A DNA stretch of 64,000 bases, from contig NZ_ARVV01000001.1 of assembly GCF_000385375.1 (NCBI RefSeq), forward strand, positions 1,736,001-1,800,000, read 5' to 3'. Below, piece by piece: positions 29,901 to 37,977 of this stretch. Each line of letters opens with the position of its first letter. The stretch's first letter is position 1. The position numbers and the translations under genes are program-made. The DNA is from Methyloversatilis discipulorum (GTDB lineage Bacteria; Pseudomonadota; Gammaproteobacteria; Burkholderiales; Rhodocyclaceae). The notes beneath the pieces were generated by a model. That model was not told the DNA's origin, searched no databases, and saw nothing but the letters and a program-made list of their open reading frames with translations.

Positions 29901-31951
29901 GCAGCCTGCGCCTGATGGCGGTCGCCTCGACGCCCGAGCGCTACGGCCACGGCGAGCGCGAACTGACGGTGGCCGCACCCGTCGTCGCCGAGCTGTCGAC
30001 GCCGCGCTTCATCGCGCCGGGCGACAGCGCGAAGGTGGCGCTGGAGGTGACCAATCTGACCGAGTCACCGCAGCAGGTCCGGCTCACGCTGTCGGCCGAG
30101 TCGCCGGCGCGCATCGCCGACGGCACGCGCACGCTGACGCTGGCGCCGAAGCAGCGCGAAACGCTGCGTTTCGACGCCGAGGCGGTCGAGGCGGAAGGGC
30201 TGGCGCGACTGAAGCTGGTGCTGGATGCCAGCGGCGGCGCAAAGCCCATCCACATCGAGCGCGAAGCGGCGCTGCAGGTGACGCCGCCGGTCGCGCTCGA
30301 ACGCAGCGTGCTGCGCCTGAAGGTCGAGCCGGGCGCGCGTCAGGCCATCGACGCCGCGCTGCTGGAAAAATTCTGGCCAGCCTCGGCGACGCTGAACGTC
30401 AGCGCCTCGTCCAGTCCGCCGCTGAACATCCGCGAAAGCGTGCGCGGCCTGCTGCGCTACCCCTACGGCTGCGCCGAGCAGACGGTCAGCTCCGCCTGGC
30501 CGCATGTCATCATCGACGACGCCTACGCGAAGGAACTGGGCCTGAAACAGTACAGCCGGGCGGAGCGCACGGCCATGGTCGAGGGCGCCATCGGCCGGCT
30601 GGCTGGCATGCAGGGCGCGTCCGGCGGCATGACCATGTGGGGCGGCGGCGAGTACGAGCACTGGATCAGTGCCTATGTCGCCGGTTTCCTGATCGACGCC
30701 AAGGCGGGCGGTTTCACCGTTCCCGAGGCCTTCCAGAAGAAGCTGGGCGACTGGATGCTGAAGGAGTTCCAGCTTGCGCCGTCGCAGATGCCGCGGCTGC
30801 CGGTACAAGCGGGCAACCAGCCCGGGCAGATGGACCTCGTGCGTGGCGCCCATCTGCGCTTCGCCAATGCGACCCATCTCGGCTACGTGCTGGCGCGCGA
30901 GCAGCGCGCGCCGCTGGCCACGCTGCGCCTGCTGCACGACGAGCACCGGCAGCTGGCCAAGTCGCCGCTGGCGCTTGCCCACCTCGGCCTGGCGCTGAAG
31001 CTGATGGGCGACGAGGCGCGTTCGCGCGTCGCGCTCGACGAGGCGCTGGCCAAGCCCTACGGACTGCGCGGCAACGACAGCGAATACGAATGGCTGGGCG
31101 ATTACGGCAGTCCGCTGCGCGACCGCGCCACGCTGTACGCGCTGCTCGCCCGTCACGAGGTCAAGCTCGACCGCGCCGCCAACCTGCTGTTCGAGCTGTC
31201 GAATGACACGGCGAAGCGGCGCTGGCTGTCGACGCAGGAACAGATCTCGCTGGTGATGGCCGGCCGCGCGGCCGGTCTGGGCGCCGGCAAGCCATGGTCG
31301 GCCGCGCTGGAAGGCGGAGGGGACTTCAAGGGCGACAAGCCTGCGCTGCTGCCGGTCGATGCTGCCGCGGCGCGCAAGGGCGCGACGATCAGCAACACCG
31401 GCGACGCGCCGCTCTATGTCGAGATCGAGGGCGCCGGTTATCCGAAGCTCGCGCCGCCGGTGGATAACGGTCTGGGTACGGCGCAGCGCACGCTGTTCGA
31501 GGCCGACGGGCGTCCGTGGGGCGGGCGCGCGCTGAAAGTGGGCGAACTGATGCTGGTGCGGGTCGAGGTCAGGCCGACCCGGCGCGCCGACGACGCGCTG
31601 GTCGTCGACCGCCTGCCGGCAGGTCTGGAAATCGAGAACCAGAACCTGTCGCAGGGACCTCAGGCGACCGAATTCACGCTGCAGTTGCCGGGCGGCCAGT
31701 CGCTGCGCGTGATGGACACGCTGATGGACAACCGGGTGAAACACCGCGAGTACCGCGACGACCGCTTCGTCGCCGCGGTGAAGCTGGATTCGGCGCCACT
31801 GAATCTCGTCTATATGGTGCGCGTCGTCACGCCCGGCCACTACACCGTGCCCGGCACCTTCGTCGAGGACATGTACCGGCCGGAACTGCGCATCGTCGGT
31901 GAACGCGGCGCGATGCTGGACGTTGTAGACGGCGGACCGGCCCGCAAGTGA
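26903..31951 (+). CDS. Bacterial alpha-2-macroglobulin
   Basis: A 1682-residue periplasmic protease trap of the YfhM/ECAM type. An N-terminal membrane segment (VVGWLAAAVVVAASAGAWW) anchors it; no lipobox cysteine is seen. The centre carries the MG2-like domain (GLLPTSTRLFAYSGRDLYRPGE) and the C-terminal half the thioester site C1190-A-E-Q1193 followed by helical toroid repeats. Size matches the family (about 1650). In many bacteria it is next to pbpC and they guard the cell wall together; here pbpC is about 6 kb downstream. Start choice: ATG 26903 has GAGGAT upstream; ATG 26924 is the alternative. Confidence 0.9.
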   Translation: MTYGRSAMANGKVVGWLAAAVVVAASAGAWWQFGRAPETGVAAIGDDPDTPFAVMSCSARSRDEGPVLAVTFSRPLAARQTLNDLMKVTDLGEADAGRDAADKVAGHWRVGDNPRVAFFTGVLPKRRYRIDIATGVAARSGDQLAGAHQCETLVEDMPPAHFFASRGTVLPAGQNGGLPVVTVNTPEVDVQFLRVEPAQLPAFLDKVYGIRRNEAAEEGEPSYYDDEYYDGGTVDLRGRTSGWYLDRLKDLSTSVYLGRFLTDDKKDRRHVSFLPVENIKELKEPGVYIAVMSAPGSFAGDYQTTYFYVSDIGLHLHRNGGRIDAFATSLKSGSALDGVEFELLDGDGKRVATVKGDGDGRASFDAAPADARLVIARRGRELSVVSLAEAALDLSEFDTSGLLPTSTRLFAYSGRDLYRPGETFDVSVLARDADGRAIEPLPLTAVLKRPDGRTVSQRVWKSSGEQPGYYRQPLAIPADAQTGAWTLELRADPAAKRPDAVMRFKVEEFLPERMKLALKSDERVLTEGAPFDIGVQGDYLFGAPASGNRLLGALATERQRFALAQKKPGFIFGDFADDALKGRRELEETALDDRGAATVEVPYDPGTARSPLQLRVSLSLLESAGRPVVRSIERAWWPAPALIAVRPLFDGDVARESALAEFEVGRFLPDAAFAPVDKANVRLFREERQYYWRFDDQRGWHSGFSENDELVDSRSVALKAQTKLGFPVTWGRYRLEIDDPQTKLTMRYRFYAGWGAQDNEALGNRPDRVQVRLEGAPYRAGDTVKAHLTPPHDGEALVLIEGDRVLWAKRVKVSAAGTAIDLPLDKSWNRHDLYVSVLAFRPGSEGSRVTPARALGLAHIPLAREDRRLKVALDAPAKVEPETKTTVKVKVDGATGQAAWVTLSAVDQGILNITKFVTPDPHGYFFGKQRYAPDLLDIYGRLIEKMDGSRGKLKWGGDAGMRDSQSMPKKVKLVDLFSGPVKLDDKGEAAITLTLPDFNGSLRLMAVASTPERYGHGERELTVAAPVVAELSTPRFIAPGDSAKVALEVTNLTESPQQVRLTLSAESPARIADGTRTLTLAPKQRETLRFDAEAVEAEGLARLKLVLDASGGAKPIHIEREAALQVTPPVALERSVLRLKVEPGARQAIDAALLEKFWPASATLNVSASSSPPLNIRESVRGLLRYPYGCAEQTVSSAWPHVIIDDAYAKELGLKQYSRAERTAMVEGAIGRLAGMQGASGGMTMWGGGEYEHWISAYVAGFLIDAKAGGFTVPEAFQKKLGDWMLKEFQLAPSQMPRLPVQAGNQPGQMDLVRGAHLRFANATHLGYVLAREQRAPLATLRLLHDEHRQLAKSPLALAHLGLALKLMGDEARSRVALDEALAKPYGLRGNDSEYEWLGDYGSPLRDRATLYALLARHEVKLDRAANLLFELSNDTAKRRWLSTQEQISLVMAGRAAGLGAGKPWSAALEGGGDFKGDKPALLPVDAAAARKGATISNTGDAPLYVEIEGAGYPKLAPPVDNGLGTAQRTLFEADGRPWGGRALKVGELMLVRVEVRPTRRADDALVVDRLPAGLEIENQNLSQGPQATEFTLQLPGGQSLRVMDTLMDNRVKHREYRDDRFVAAVKLDSAPLNLVYMVRVVTPGHYTVPGTFVEDMYRPELRIVGERGAMLDVVDGGPARK

Positions 31952-31979
31952 GCGCGGCAGGCAACGGGAGGAAGGCATC

Positions 31980-32951
31980 ATGATGCGAAAGCGGTCGGTA
32001 CATCAGGTGGCCGTGGCAGCCCTGATCGGCATGCTGGTCGGTGCATCGCCGGTGCGGGCGGACAGCCGTGCAGACTTCGACGCCTGGTCGGCGGCGGCGC
32101 GCAAGCAGTGCGATGCAGACGCCCGTAAGGGCGGACGACTGGACGGCGTGCTGTTCCATCGCTGCATGGTCGACGCGCACGAAGGTGGCGGCTGGGTCTC
32201 GCAGGAACGCATCGAGCGCTGTCGCGAAAAGTCCGGTGCCTTCTGGGGTAACCGCGAGGGCGAGAGCGACGAATCGCTGTGGAATTGCCTGGCCCGAGAA
32301 GGCAAGCGGCACGCGGAAAGTGGAGGCGTGGCCGCAGCCAGCGGCAACGCGGCGCTGCAGCGTCACGATTCGCCGGAGCGCGCCACGGCGCGCCGGCCTG
32401 CCTGCGAGGACTGGGCGCGCGACAATCTGGAACCCGGCGCTTCGCATCTCGACTACATCGCACGCTGCATGTACTCGACCGCATCGCCTGCCGCGGTGGG
32501 CGCGACGATGAGACGTGGCGGCACGAATGACACGATGGGTCAGGATGCTCCCGCGCTGTCGGGTACCGCCGTCGGCGACAACCCGGTGCGAGCGAAGAAC
32601 CGTGCCTGGTGCGCCGAGCACAACGCGGGCGGTGATCGCACCGGCCTGCTGCGCTATGACTGCAGTTGCGTCGACAGCAGCACGGCGATGCAGCAGCGGA
32701 CGAAAAAGCTGGACGATGCGGCGATTGTCGCCCGCAGGTTCGACCTGAGCACCTGCGTCGATCGCAGCGCGACCGCCGAGCGCGTGGTGGCTGACATGGG
32801 CGGGCGCACCCTTGGCAGCCTGTTCGACAGTGACGACGACATTCGCGCGCGAGAGGCCTGCTATCGCCGCGCGATCGGCAAGGACATCAAGGCGGTCGAT
32901 CTGGCCGACGACGCGCGCCTGCGCAGCGCACTTAACCGGATCTGCAGATAG
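31980..32951 (+). CDS. Secreted 12-cysteine protein, copy 1
   Basis: A 323-residue protein with a signal peptide ending near PVRA. The mature part holds 12 cysteines, all matched in order by the next gene. Shared blocks include RCM-x-DAH, CLAREGKRHAE, PACEDWARDN, VRAKNRAWCAEHNAG, LRYDCSCVD, FDLSTCVDRSATAERVVADM and EACYRRA. GGAGG lies before the ATG. No known domain is recognised. It begins 28 bases after the macroglobulin gene and may be co-transcribed. Six disulphides are expected in the periplasm. Confidence 0.75.
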   Translation: MMRKRSVHQVAVAALIGMLVGASPVRADSRADFDAWSAAARKQCDADARKGGRLDGVLFHRCMVDAHEGGGWVSQERIERCREKSGAFWGNREGESDESLWNCLAREGKRHAESGGVAAASGNAALQRHDSPERATARRPACEDWARDNLEPGASHLDYIARCMYSTASPAAVGATMRRGGTNDTMGQDAPALSGTAVGDNPVRAKNRAWCAEHNAGGDRTGLLRYDCSCVDSSTAMQQRTKKLDDAAIVARRFDLSTCVDRSATAERVVADMGGRTLGSLFDSDDDIRAREACYRRAIGKDIKAVDLADDARLRSALNRICR

Positions 32952-33022
32952 CCTGCTCGCGAGGATCGCTCGCAGACAGGCAAGCCGAGCCCCGTGCAGG
33001 AGCGGCCCTCTGACCGCGGCGC
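32947..33022. repeat. REP-like elements between the two cysteine-rich genes
   Basis: The stretch GCCTGCTCGCGAG resembles the palindrome arm at 26737, and GGAGCGGCCCTCTGACCGCG at about 33000 is a degenerate member of the GTGGGAG-type REP family. Together they fill much of the 197-base gap. Confidence 0.45.
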
Positions 33023-33148
33023 GGCGGGGATCCCGCTCCGCCTCCGCTTCACCCGCAGTTTCGTTGCGCCGCAACGTGCAGCGGCGACCGGGACGGCGTT
33101 CAATTGCAGCAGAGCGGCATCCGTTCATTTTCATGACGGGAGCGACCG

Positions 33149-34135
33149 ATGAAGGCCTCGTTTGTCAGAACGTATCTGGTTGCCACCGCTCTTGCCTGGG
33201 GAGCGTGCCCTCCACTGCCCGCCGCTGCGGCGTCGGAGGGGGCGAAGGCGTATCTCGAATGGTCGGATGGCGTGCGCAGACAGTGCGACAGGGCGGGAGG
33301 CGATGCGCAGCGCTATCGCTGCATGGCGGACGCTCATATCTCGGATGGGCGCGTGCCACCGGACAAGATCGAATTTTGCCGCAGCAGGGCGGCGCAACTG
33401 CGGGAGAGCCGGCCGGGCGATCGCGATCAGTCGCTGTGGATGTGCCTGTCACGCGAGGGCAAGCGTCATGCCGAGCGCGGCGCGGCGTCCTCCGGCGCGC
33501 CGTCGCCGCGCGAGCGGGTGGCGGCGCAGCGGGCCGATTCGGCGGCTGGCACGGCGATCGATCCACGGCAGGACAGGATGGCGCGGCAGCCCGCCTGCGA
33601 GGCATGGGCAGCCGACAATATTGGTGACCCCGGCCTGCGAAAGTCCTATATGGCGCGCTGCCTGCACGGGCAGGGAACGCCGGAATCCCTTGGAGCCGGC
33701 TACAGCAAGAGGCCCATGCCTCTCGCTGCCGCAGCGCCGACGGGTGACGCCGGTGCGGTGCGCGCGAAGAATCGCGACTGGTGCGCGAAACAGAACGCCG
33801 GTCGCGGCGGCTCCGGGTATCTGCGCTACGACTGCGATTGCGTCGATCGCGAAACTGCTCGTCATCAGGCCGAGGGCCGGCTGGGCGAGCGGATGATCGC
33901 GCAGCAGCAATTCGACCTGAACCCCTGCGTGAACCGGGCGGCGACCGCCGACCAGGTGGTCGCCGGCATGCTCGATCCGGGCATGCGCAGGATGTATGGC
34001 GGCGAGGCGCGTGCGAATGCGATCGAGGCCTGTTACCGGCGCGCGGTGGAGCGCGACATGGACGTGTCGGAGCTGGCTGATTACGGTCGCCTGCGTGGTC
34101 AGTTGTCGCAGCGATGCAACAAGGCGGGCTTGTAG
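33149..34135 (+). CDS. Secreted 12-cysteine protein, copy 2
   Basis: A 328-residue paralogue of the preceding gene, with its own signal peptide (ending near PAAAA). All 12 mature cysteines align with copy 1; the shared blocks are RCMADAH, CLSREGKRHAE, PACEAWAADN, VRAKNRDWCAKQNAG, LRYDCDCVD, NPCVNRAATADQVVAGM and EACYRRA. The segments between blocks have diverged, so this is an old tandem duplication. Function is unknown. Confidence 0.75.
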   Translation: MKASFVRTYLVATALAWGACPPLPAAAASEGAKAYLEWSDGVRRQCDRAGGDAQRYRCMADAHISDGRVPPDKIEFCRSRAAQLRESRPGDRDQSLWMCLSREGKRHAERGAASSGAPSPRERVAAQRADSAAGTAIDPRQDRMARQPACEAWAADNIGDPGLRKSYMARCLHGQGTPESLGAGYSKRPMPLAAAAPTGDAGAVRAKNRDWCAKQNAGRGGSGYLRYDCDCVDRETARHQAEGRLGERMIAQQQFDLNPCVNRAATADQVVAGMLDPGMRRMYGGEARANAIEACYRRAVERDMDVSELADYGRLRGQLSQRCNKAGL

Positions 34136-34164
34136 GCGGGGGCGCCAGCCACGCGGCGCTCTGT

Positions 34165-34584
34165 TCAGGTGCCGCTGCCGAAGTAGTGGCGAAAGGCCTC
34201 GTCCGAGGTCTGGGTGTTCAGTTCATCGACCTGCATCGGCATCATTACGCTGCCGCTCGACCACAGATAGTGCTTGCGGAACCACTCGCGCAGTTCGGGT
34301 GAGCATTTTTCCATCGGGCCGTCACGGCCTGCTTCGATCAGGTAGTGCAGCACGCGGTCGGCGCCCGGCGTGTCGCGGGTGACCATGCGGTGCTTTTCCA
34401 GCGGGTGGAACAGCCGGCCGACGTCGTAGGCGGTGACCGTTGCCGGCAACTCGGTCAGGCGCCGGTCCAGTCGATCCAGCGCGCTTTCCCATGCCGGGTC
34501 GAGACGGAAGCGCTGCTTCAGGCTGGCCACCCAGGCGCGCAGCAGGCGCACGTAGTCGTGTTCTGTCGCTCGTTCACCGTTCAT
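34165..34584 (-). CDS. Small unrecognised cytosolic protein
   Basis: A 139-residue charged protein without signal or membrane segments. AAGGACA before the ATG gives a credible ribosome site. It contains YDVGRLFHPLEKHRMVTRDTPG and ends SDEAFRHYFGSGT. No motif is recognised. It is transcribed opposite to its neighbours. Confidence 0.65.
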   Translation of the reverse strand: MNGERATEHDYVRLLRAWVASLKQRFRLDPAWESALDRLDRRLTELPATVTAYDVGRLFHPLEKHRMVTRDTPGADRVLHYLIEAGRDGPMEKCSPELREWFRKHYLWSSGSVMMPMQVDELNTQTSDEAFRHYFGSGT

Positions 34585-34711
34585 TGATGTTGTCCTTCGT
34601 CGGCATACGGAACTGTTGTGCTATCGGCATCGGCCCGGCCGGCTTGAGAATGCGCATGTGCTGCCGTTACCGGATGAACGAGCGCCAACCACTGTCCACC
34701 CACTGAAATCC

Positions 34712-35767
34712 ATGCCCGAATTCCTGAACGACGTCGTCGCCGCCCAGCCGCCGCTTGCGCGCGCGCTGTGGGCCGTCGTTTCGCTGGCATTGCTGGTCGC
34801 CGCCCTTGTCGTGCTGCGGCTGGAGCGGCGCATGTTCGTGGCACGCGGCAAGGGGGCGTCGTGGTGGGTGGTGCGGCTGGCTTCGCTGCCGGCGCTGGCC
34901 GTCGTCGTGGCGGCGGTGTTCGGCCCGGCGCGTGCGGTGTCGGGCATGGAAGGGTTGGCGGTGTTCTACCTGCTGCTGCTCGGCGTGGCGCCGCTGCTGT
35001 GGTTCGGCGTGCACCTGCTGGCCGGCTGGCTTGCCTCGCCGCGCTTGTCGCGCGGCGAATCCGCATGGATCGCCGGCAGCGGCCTGATGCTGCTGCTGTG
35101 TCCGCCAGCGGTGTTCACCGCGCTGCAGACGCCAGTGTTCATGATCTCGCGCCAGTTCGACGCCGTCGCCCGCGCCTCGCGTCCCGAAACGCCGTTGCCG
35201 CATCGCGCCGACGCGGCCCAGCGCTTTCGTCTCGGCGACGCCGGCGTGCTCGTTGCACAGTCGCTGATCGCGCCGCCGGGCGTGCAGATCGAGCGCGTCG
35301 AAGCGCTGCAGGGCGGGCTGTGGGCCGACACCGCCACGCAGATGCATCCCTGGCTGTGCCGCAACGGCGAAGACCTGCATCTGGCCTGGGCCGACGGCAG
35401 CGAACCGCCGCCGCTGCGCATCTACTGGCGCGACACGGCGGGCCAGGCGTGGCAGAGCGGCATCGAGGTCGCACCTGCCGCCGTGTCCGAGCAGGACTTC
35501 GTCGTCGGCTGGCGCGACGACGGCTTCGACCTGCCGGTACCGTTGTCGCGCGATCGCGTGCAGCCGGGCTGGCTGGCCGACGGACGACTGCACTACCGCA
35601 GCCTGAATGGCGTGCTGCAGCCGGGTGAAAGCGCGCGCGACGACTGCGTCATGCGCGGATACCGGCGTGTAGCCGCGGAGACGGAGGGGCAGGTGGCCGC
35701 CGTTCTGCTGCGCATCGAGCGCCCGGCGCAGGGCGGCACCCTGACCTACCTGCTCGATCGCCCCTGA
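34712..35767 (+). CDS. Unrecognised inner-membrane protein
   Basis: A 351-residue protein with about four hydrophobic helices in the first 150 residues (for example ALWAVVSLALLVAALVVL and LAVFYLLLLGVAPLLWF), then a soluble domain of about 200 residues that should face the periplasm. The ATG at 34712 is the first start before the helices. No family is recognised. It is followed by the atypical quinoprotein gene after a 114-base gap. Confidence 0.65.
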   Translation: MPEFLNDVVAAQPPLARALWAVVSLALLVAALVVLRLERRMFVARGKGASWWVVRLASLPALAVVVAAVFGPARAVSGMEGLAVFYLLLLGVAPLLWFGVHLLAGWLASPRLSRGESAWIAGSGLMLLLCPPAVFTALQTPVFMISRQFDAVARASRPETPLPHRADAAQRFRLGDAGVLVAQSLIAPPGVQIERVEALQGGLWADTATQMHPWLCRNGEDLHLAWADGSEPPPLRIYWRDTAGQAWQSGIEVAPAAVSEQDFVVGWRDDGFDLPVPLSRDRVQPGWLADGRLHYRSLNGVLQPGESARDDCVMRGYRRVAAETEGQVAAVLLRIERPAQGGTLTYLLDRP

Positions 35768-35881
35768 GTCTTCGCCCCGCCGCGCGGGGAAGCTGCCACC
35801 GGTAGATGCGGCAAATTGCCTGTACGGCGCGAGCTGCAGCGGCCCTACCATCCCGTCGGCATCGACGACGGAGCGGGGCGA

Positions 35882-37660
35882 ATGAGTAGGGATCACGGAA
35901 TGTGCAGGCTGGCCGGCCGCCTGCTGTGTGCGCTGGCACTGACGACCGCCGCTGCGGCGCATGGCGATGGTGGCAGTGGCGACTGGCCGCTGCACGGCAA
36001 TGACGCCGGCGGTCAGCGGCACGCGCGGCTGGACCAGATCAACCGCGACAACGTCGCGCAGCTCGAACCGGCCTGGACCTGGCGCAGTGGCGTCAAGGCC
36101 ACCTTCCAGGCGACGCCCATCGTGGTCGGCGACAGGATGTACCTGTCCTTGCCCTTCAGCCACGTTGCCGCGCTCGACGCGCGCAGCGGTCGCGAGCTGT
36201 GGCGTTACGAACATCCGCGCCCCGCGGGTCGGCTGTGCTGCGGGCCTGCCAATCGAGGCGTGGCGGTGCGCGACGGCCGCGTCTTCGTCGGCACCGTCGA
36301 TGCCCGTCTGATCGCGCTCGACGCGCGCACCGGCCAGCCGCTGTGGAATGTGGCGGTGGCCGACGCCGCGCCTGCGACCGAGCAGGCGGCGCAACTGCCG
36401 GACAGCGACCCGCTGAGCCGGCGCGAAACCCAGGGCTCGACCGGCGTCGGCATCGCGATGGCGCCGCAGGTGGCCGGCGACCTGGTCATCGTCGGCATCA
36501 CCGGCGTCGGCTACGGCCTGCACCCGGAGAACGCGGTGGTCGGCTTGCCGGGGCAGTACGGGCGGCCCGGCGTGCTGGCCGCCTTCGACGCCGCCAGCGG
36601 CCGGCGCGTGTGGCAGTTCGACGTGACCGGCCCCGGCTGGGAGGGCGCGTTCGCGGCCCGCACCGCCGATGGCCTGGATCTCGGCCGCGACCTGCCGGCC
36701 GAACGCGCGGCGCTCGCCCGCGAGGGCGGGGCGTGGCGCCATGGGGGCGGCTCGCTGTGGGCGACGCCGGCCATTGATGCCGAACGCGGACTGATCTTCT
36801 TCGGCACCGGCAACCCCTCGCCGCAGATGGCCGACGGTTCGCGTCCCGGCGACAACCTGTACACCGCCTCGCTGGTCGCGCTGGACCTGCGTACCGGCCG
36901 CCTTGTGTGGCATTACCAGCAGGTGCCGCACGATCGCTGGGGCTACGACGTCGCCAGCCCGCCGGTGCTGTTCGAGCTGCAGCAGGGTGGCGAGCGCATC
37001 CCGGCGCTGGCGCAGCCGAGCAAGCTGGGCTGGGTCTATGTGCATGACCGGCGCGACGGTCGCCTGCTGTTTCGCTCCGAGGCCTTCGTGCCGCAACAGA
37101 ACCTGTTCGCCGCGCCCAGTGCCGAGGGCGTCGTGATCGCGCCGGGCATCGCTGGCGGCGCCAGCTGGTCGCCCTCGGCGCTCGATCCGCAGCAGGCGCT
37201 GCTGTTCGTGCCCGGCATCCACCTGCCGACCCGCTACACGGTGCGCGAAGCCGAGCGTGCCGATGGCAGCCGCTTCCACTACGTGGTCAGCGAACCGGAA
37301 GGTCCGCGTGGCGGCGTGCTGGCGGCCGTCGACCTCGCCCACGAAGGGCGGCTGCGCTGGCAGGTGAAGCTCGACCAGCCCATGGTCGGCGGCGTGCTGT
37401 CGACGGCCGGCGGGCTGCTGTTCACCGGCATCGGCGAGCGCAGCTTCGCCGCCTTCGACAGCGGCAGCGGCATGCGGCTGTGGTCGTGGCAGGTCGACGC
37501 CGGCGTCAATGCGCCGCCCGTCAGCTACGCGATCGACGGCCGCCAGTACGTCGCGGTCGCCGCCGGCGGCAACGCATTGTTCGGCTTCCCGCAGGGTGAC
37601 GGCCTGCACGTGTTCGCGCTGCCGGCGCCGGCCGTCGCGGCGACGACCGGCGCACGCTGA
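35882..37660 (+). CDS. Atypical PQQ-dehydrogenase-like quinoprotein
   Basis: A 592-residue eight-bladed propeller protein with signal peptide (ending TAAAAHG). It keeps the vicinal Cys119-Cys120 (LCCGPANRG), the Asn ligand N311 (GTGNPSPQ) and Lys in PSKLGWVYVHDRRDG. The usual metal-ligand Glu is Gly210 (ITGVGYG) and the catalytic Asp after Trp is Gly354 (RWGYDVAS), with Asp356 two residues later. It could use Asp356, bind metal differently, or lack activity. GGAGCGG precedes the ATG. No cytochrome gene is adjacent. Confidence 0.75.
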   Translation: MSRDHGMCRLAGRLLCALALTTAAAAHGDGGSGDWPLHGNDAGGQRHARLDQINRDNVAQLEPAWTWRSGVKATFQATPIVVGDRMYLSLPFSHVAALDARSGRELWRYEHPRPAGRLCCGPANRGVAVRDGRVFVGTVDARLIALDARTGQPLWNVAVADAAPATEQAAQLPDSDPLSRRETQGSTGVGIAMAPQVAGDLVIVGITGVGYGLHPENAVVGLPGQYGRPGVLAAFDAASGRRVWQFDVTGPGWEGAFAARTADGLDLGRDLPAERAALAREGGAWRHGGGSLWATPAIDAERGLIFFGTGNPSPQMADGSRPGDNLYTASLVALDLRTGRLVWHYQQVPHDRWGYDVASPPVLFELQQGGERIPALAQPSKLGWVYVHDRRDGRLLFRSEAFVPQQNLFAAPSAEGVVIAPGIAGGASWSPSALDPQQALLFVPGIHLPTRYTVREAERADGSRFHYVVSEPEGPRGGVLAAVDLAHEGRLRWQVKLDQPMVGGVLSTAGGLLFTGIGERSFAAFDSGSGMRLWSWQVDAGVNAPPVSYAIDGRQYVAVAAGGNALFGFPQGDGLHVFALPAPAVAATTGAR

Positions 37661-37737
37661 GCGACCGGCACCGATATCGGTTAGATTGCGGGCCTCGACC
37701 GCCGGCGCATCGCCGCGCCGGCATCCGATCGCTCGCC

Positions 37738-37977
37738 ATGAAAACCCTCGCCACCATCGCCAACGGACTCGACGCCCGCATGCTGCGCGACGTGCTCGCG
37801 CTCGAAGGCCTGCACGTCAAGCTCACGGCCAGCTCTGCCGACGCGCGGCAGGGCGGGGCGGTCACGCTGCTGATCGAGGATGCCGAGTTCGAGCGGGGTC
37901 AGGCGCTGCTCGCGCGCTGGATGGCGGAACACCCGGCGCCCGGGGCCGATCCGGTTCCTCCCCCACCCGCTGAATGA
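37738..37977 (+). CDS. DUF2007-type small protein
   Basis: A 79-residue protein beginning MKTLATIANGLDARMLRDVLALEGLHVKL, with the ferredoxin-like fold pattern of DUF2007 (putative signal-transducing proteins) and the conserved LLIEDAEFERGQALLARW end. The last four bases overlap the pbpC start, so the two are coupled. Its molecular role is unknown. Confidence 0.7.
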   Translation: MKTLATIANGLDARMLRDVLALEGLHVKLTASSADARQGGAVTLLIEDAEFERGQALLARWMAEHPAPGADPVPPPPAE

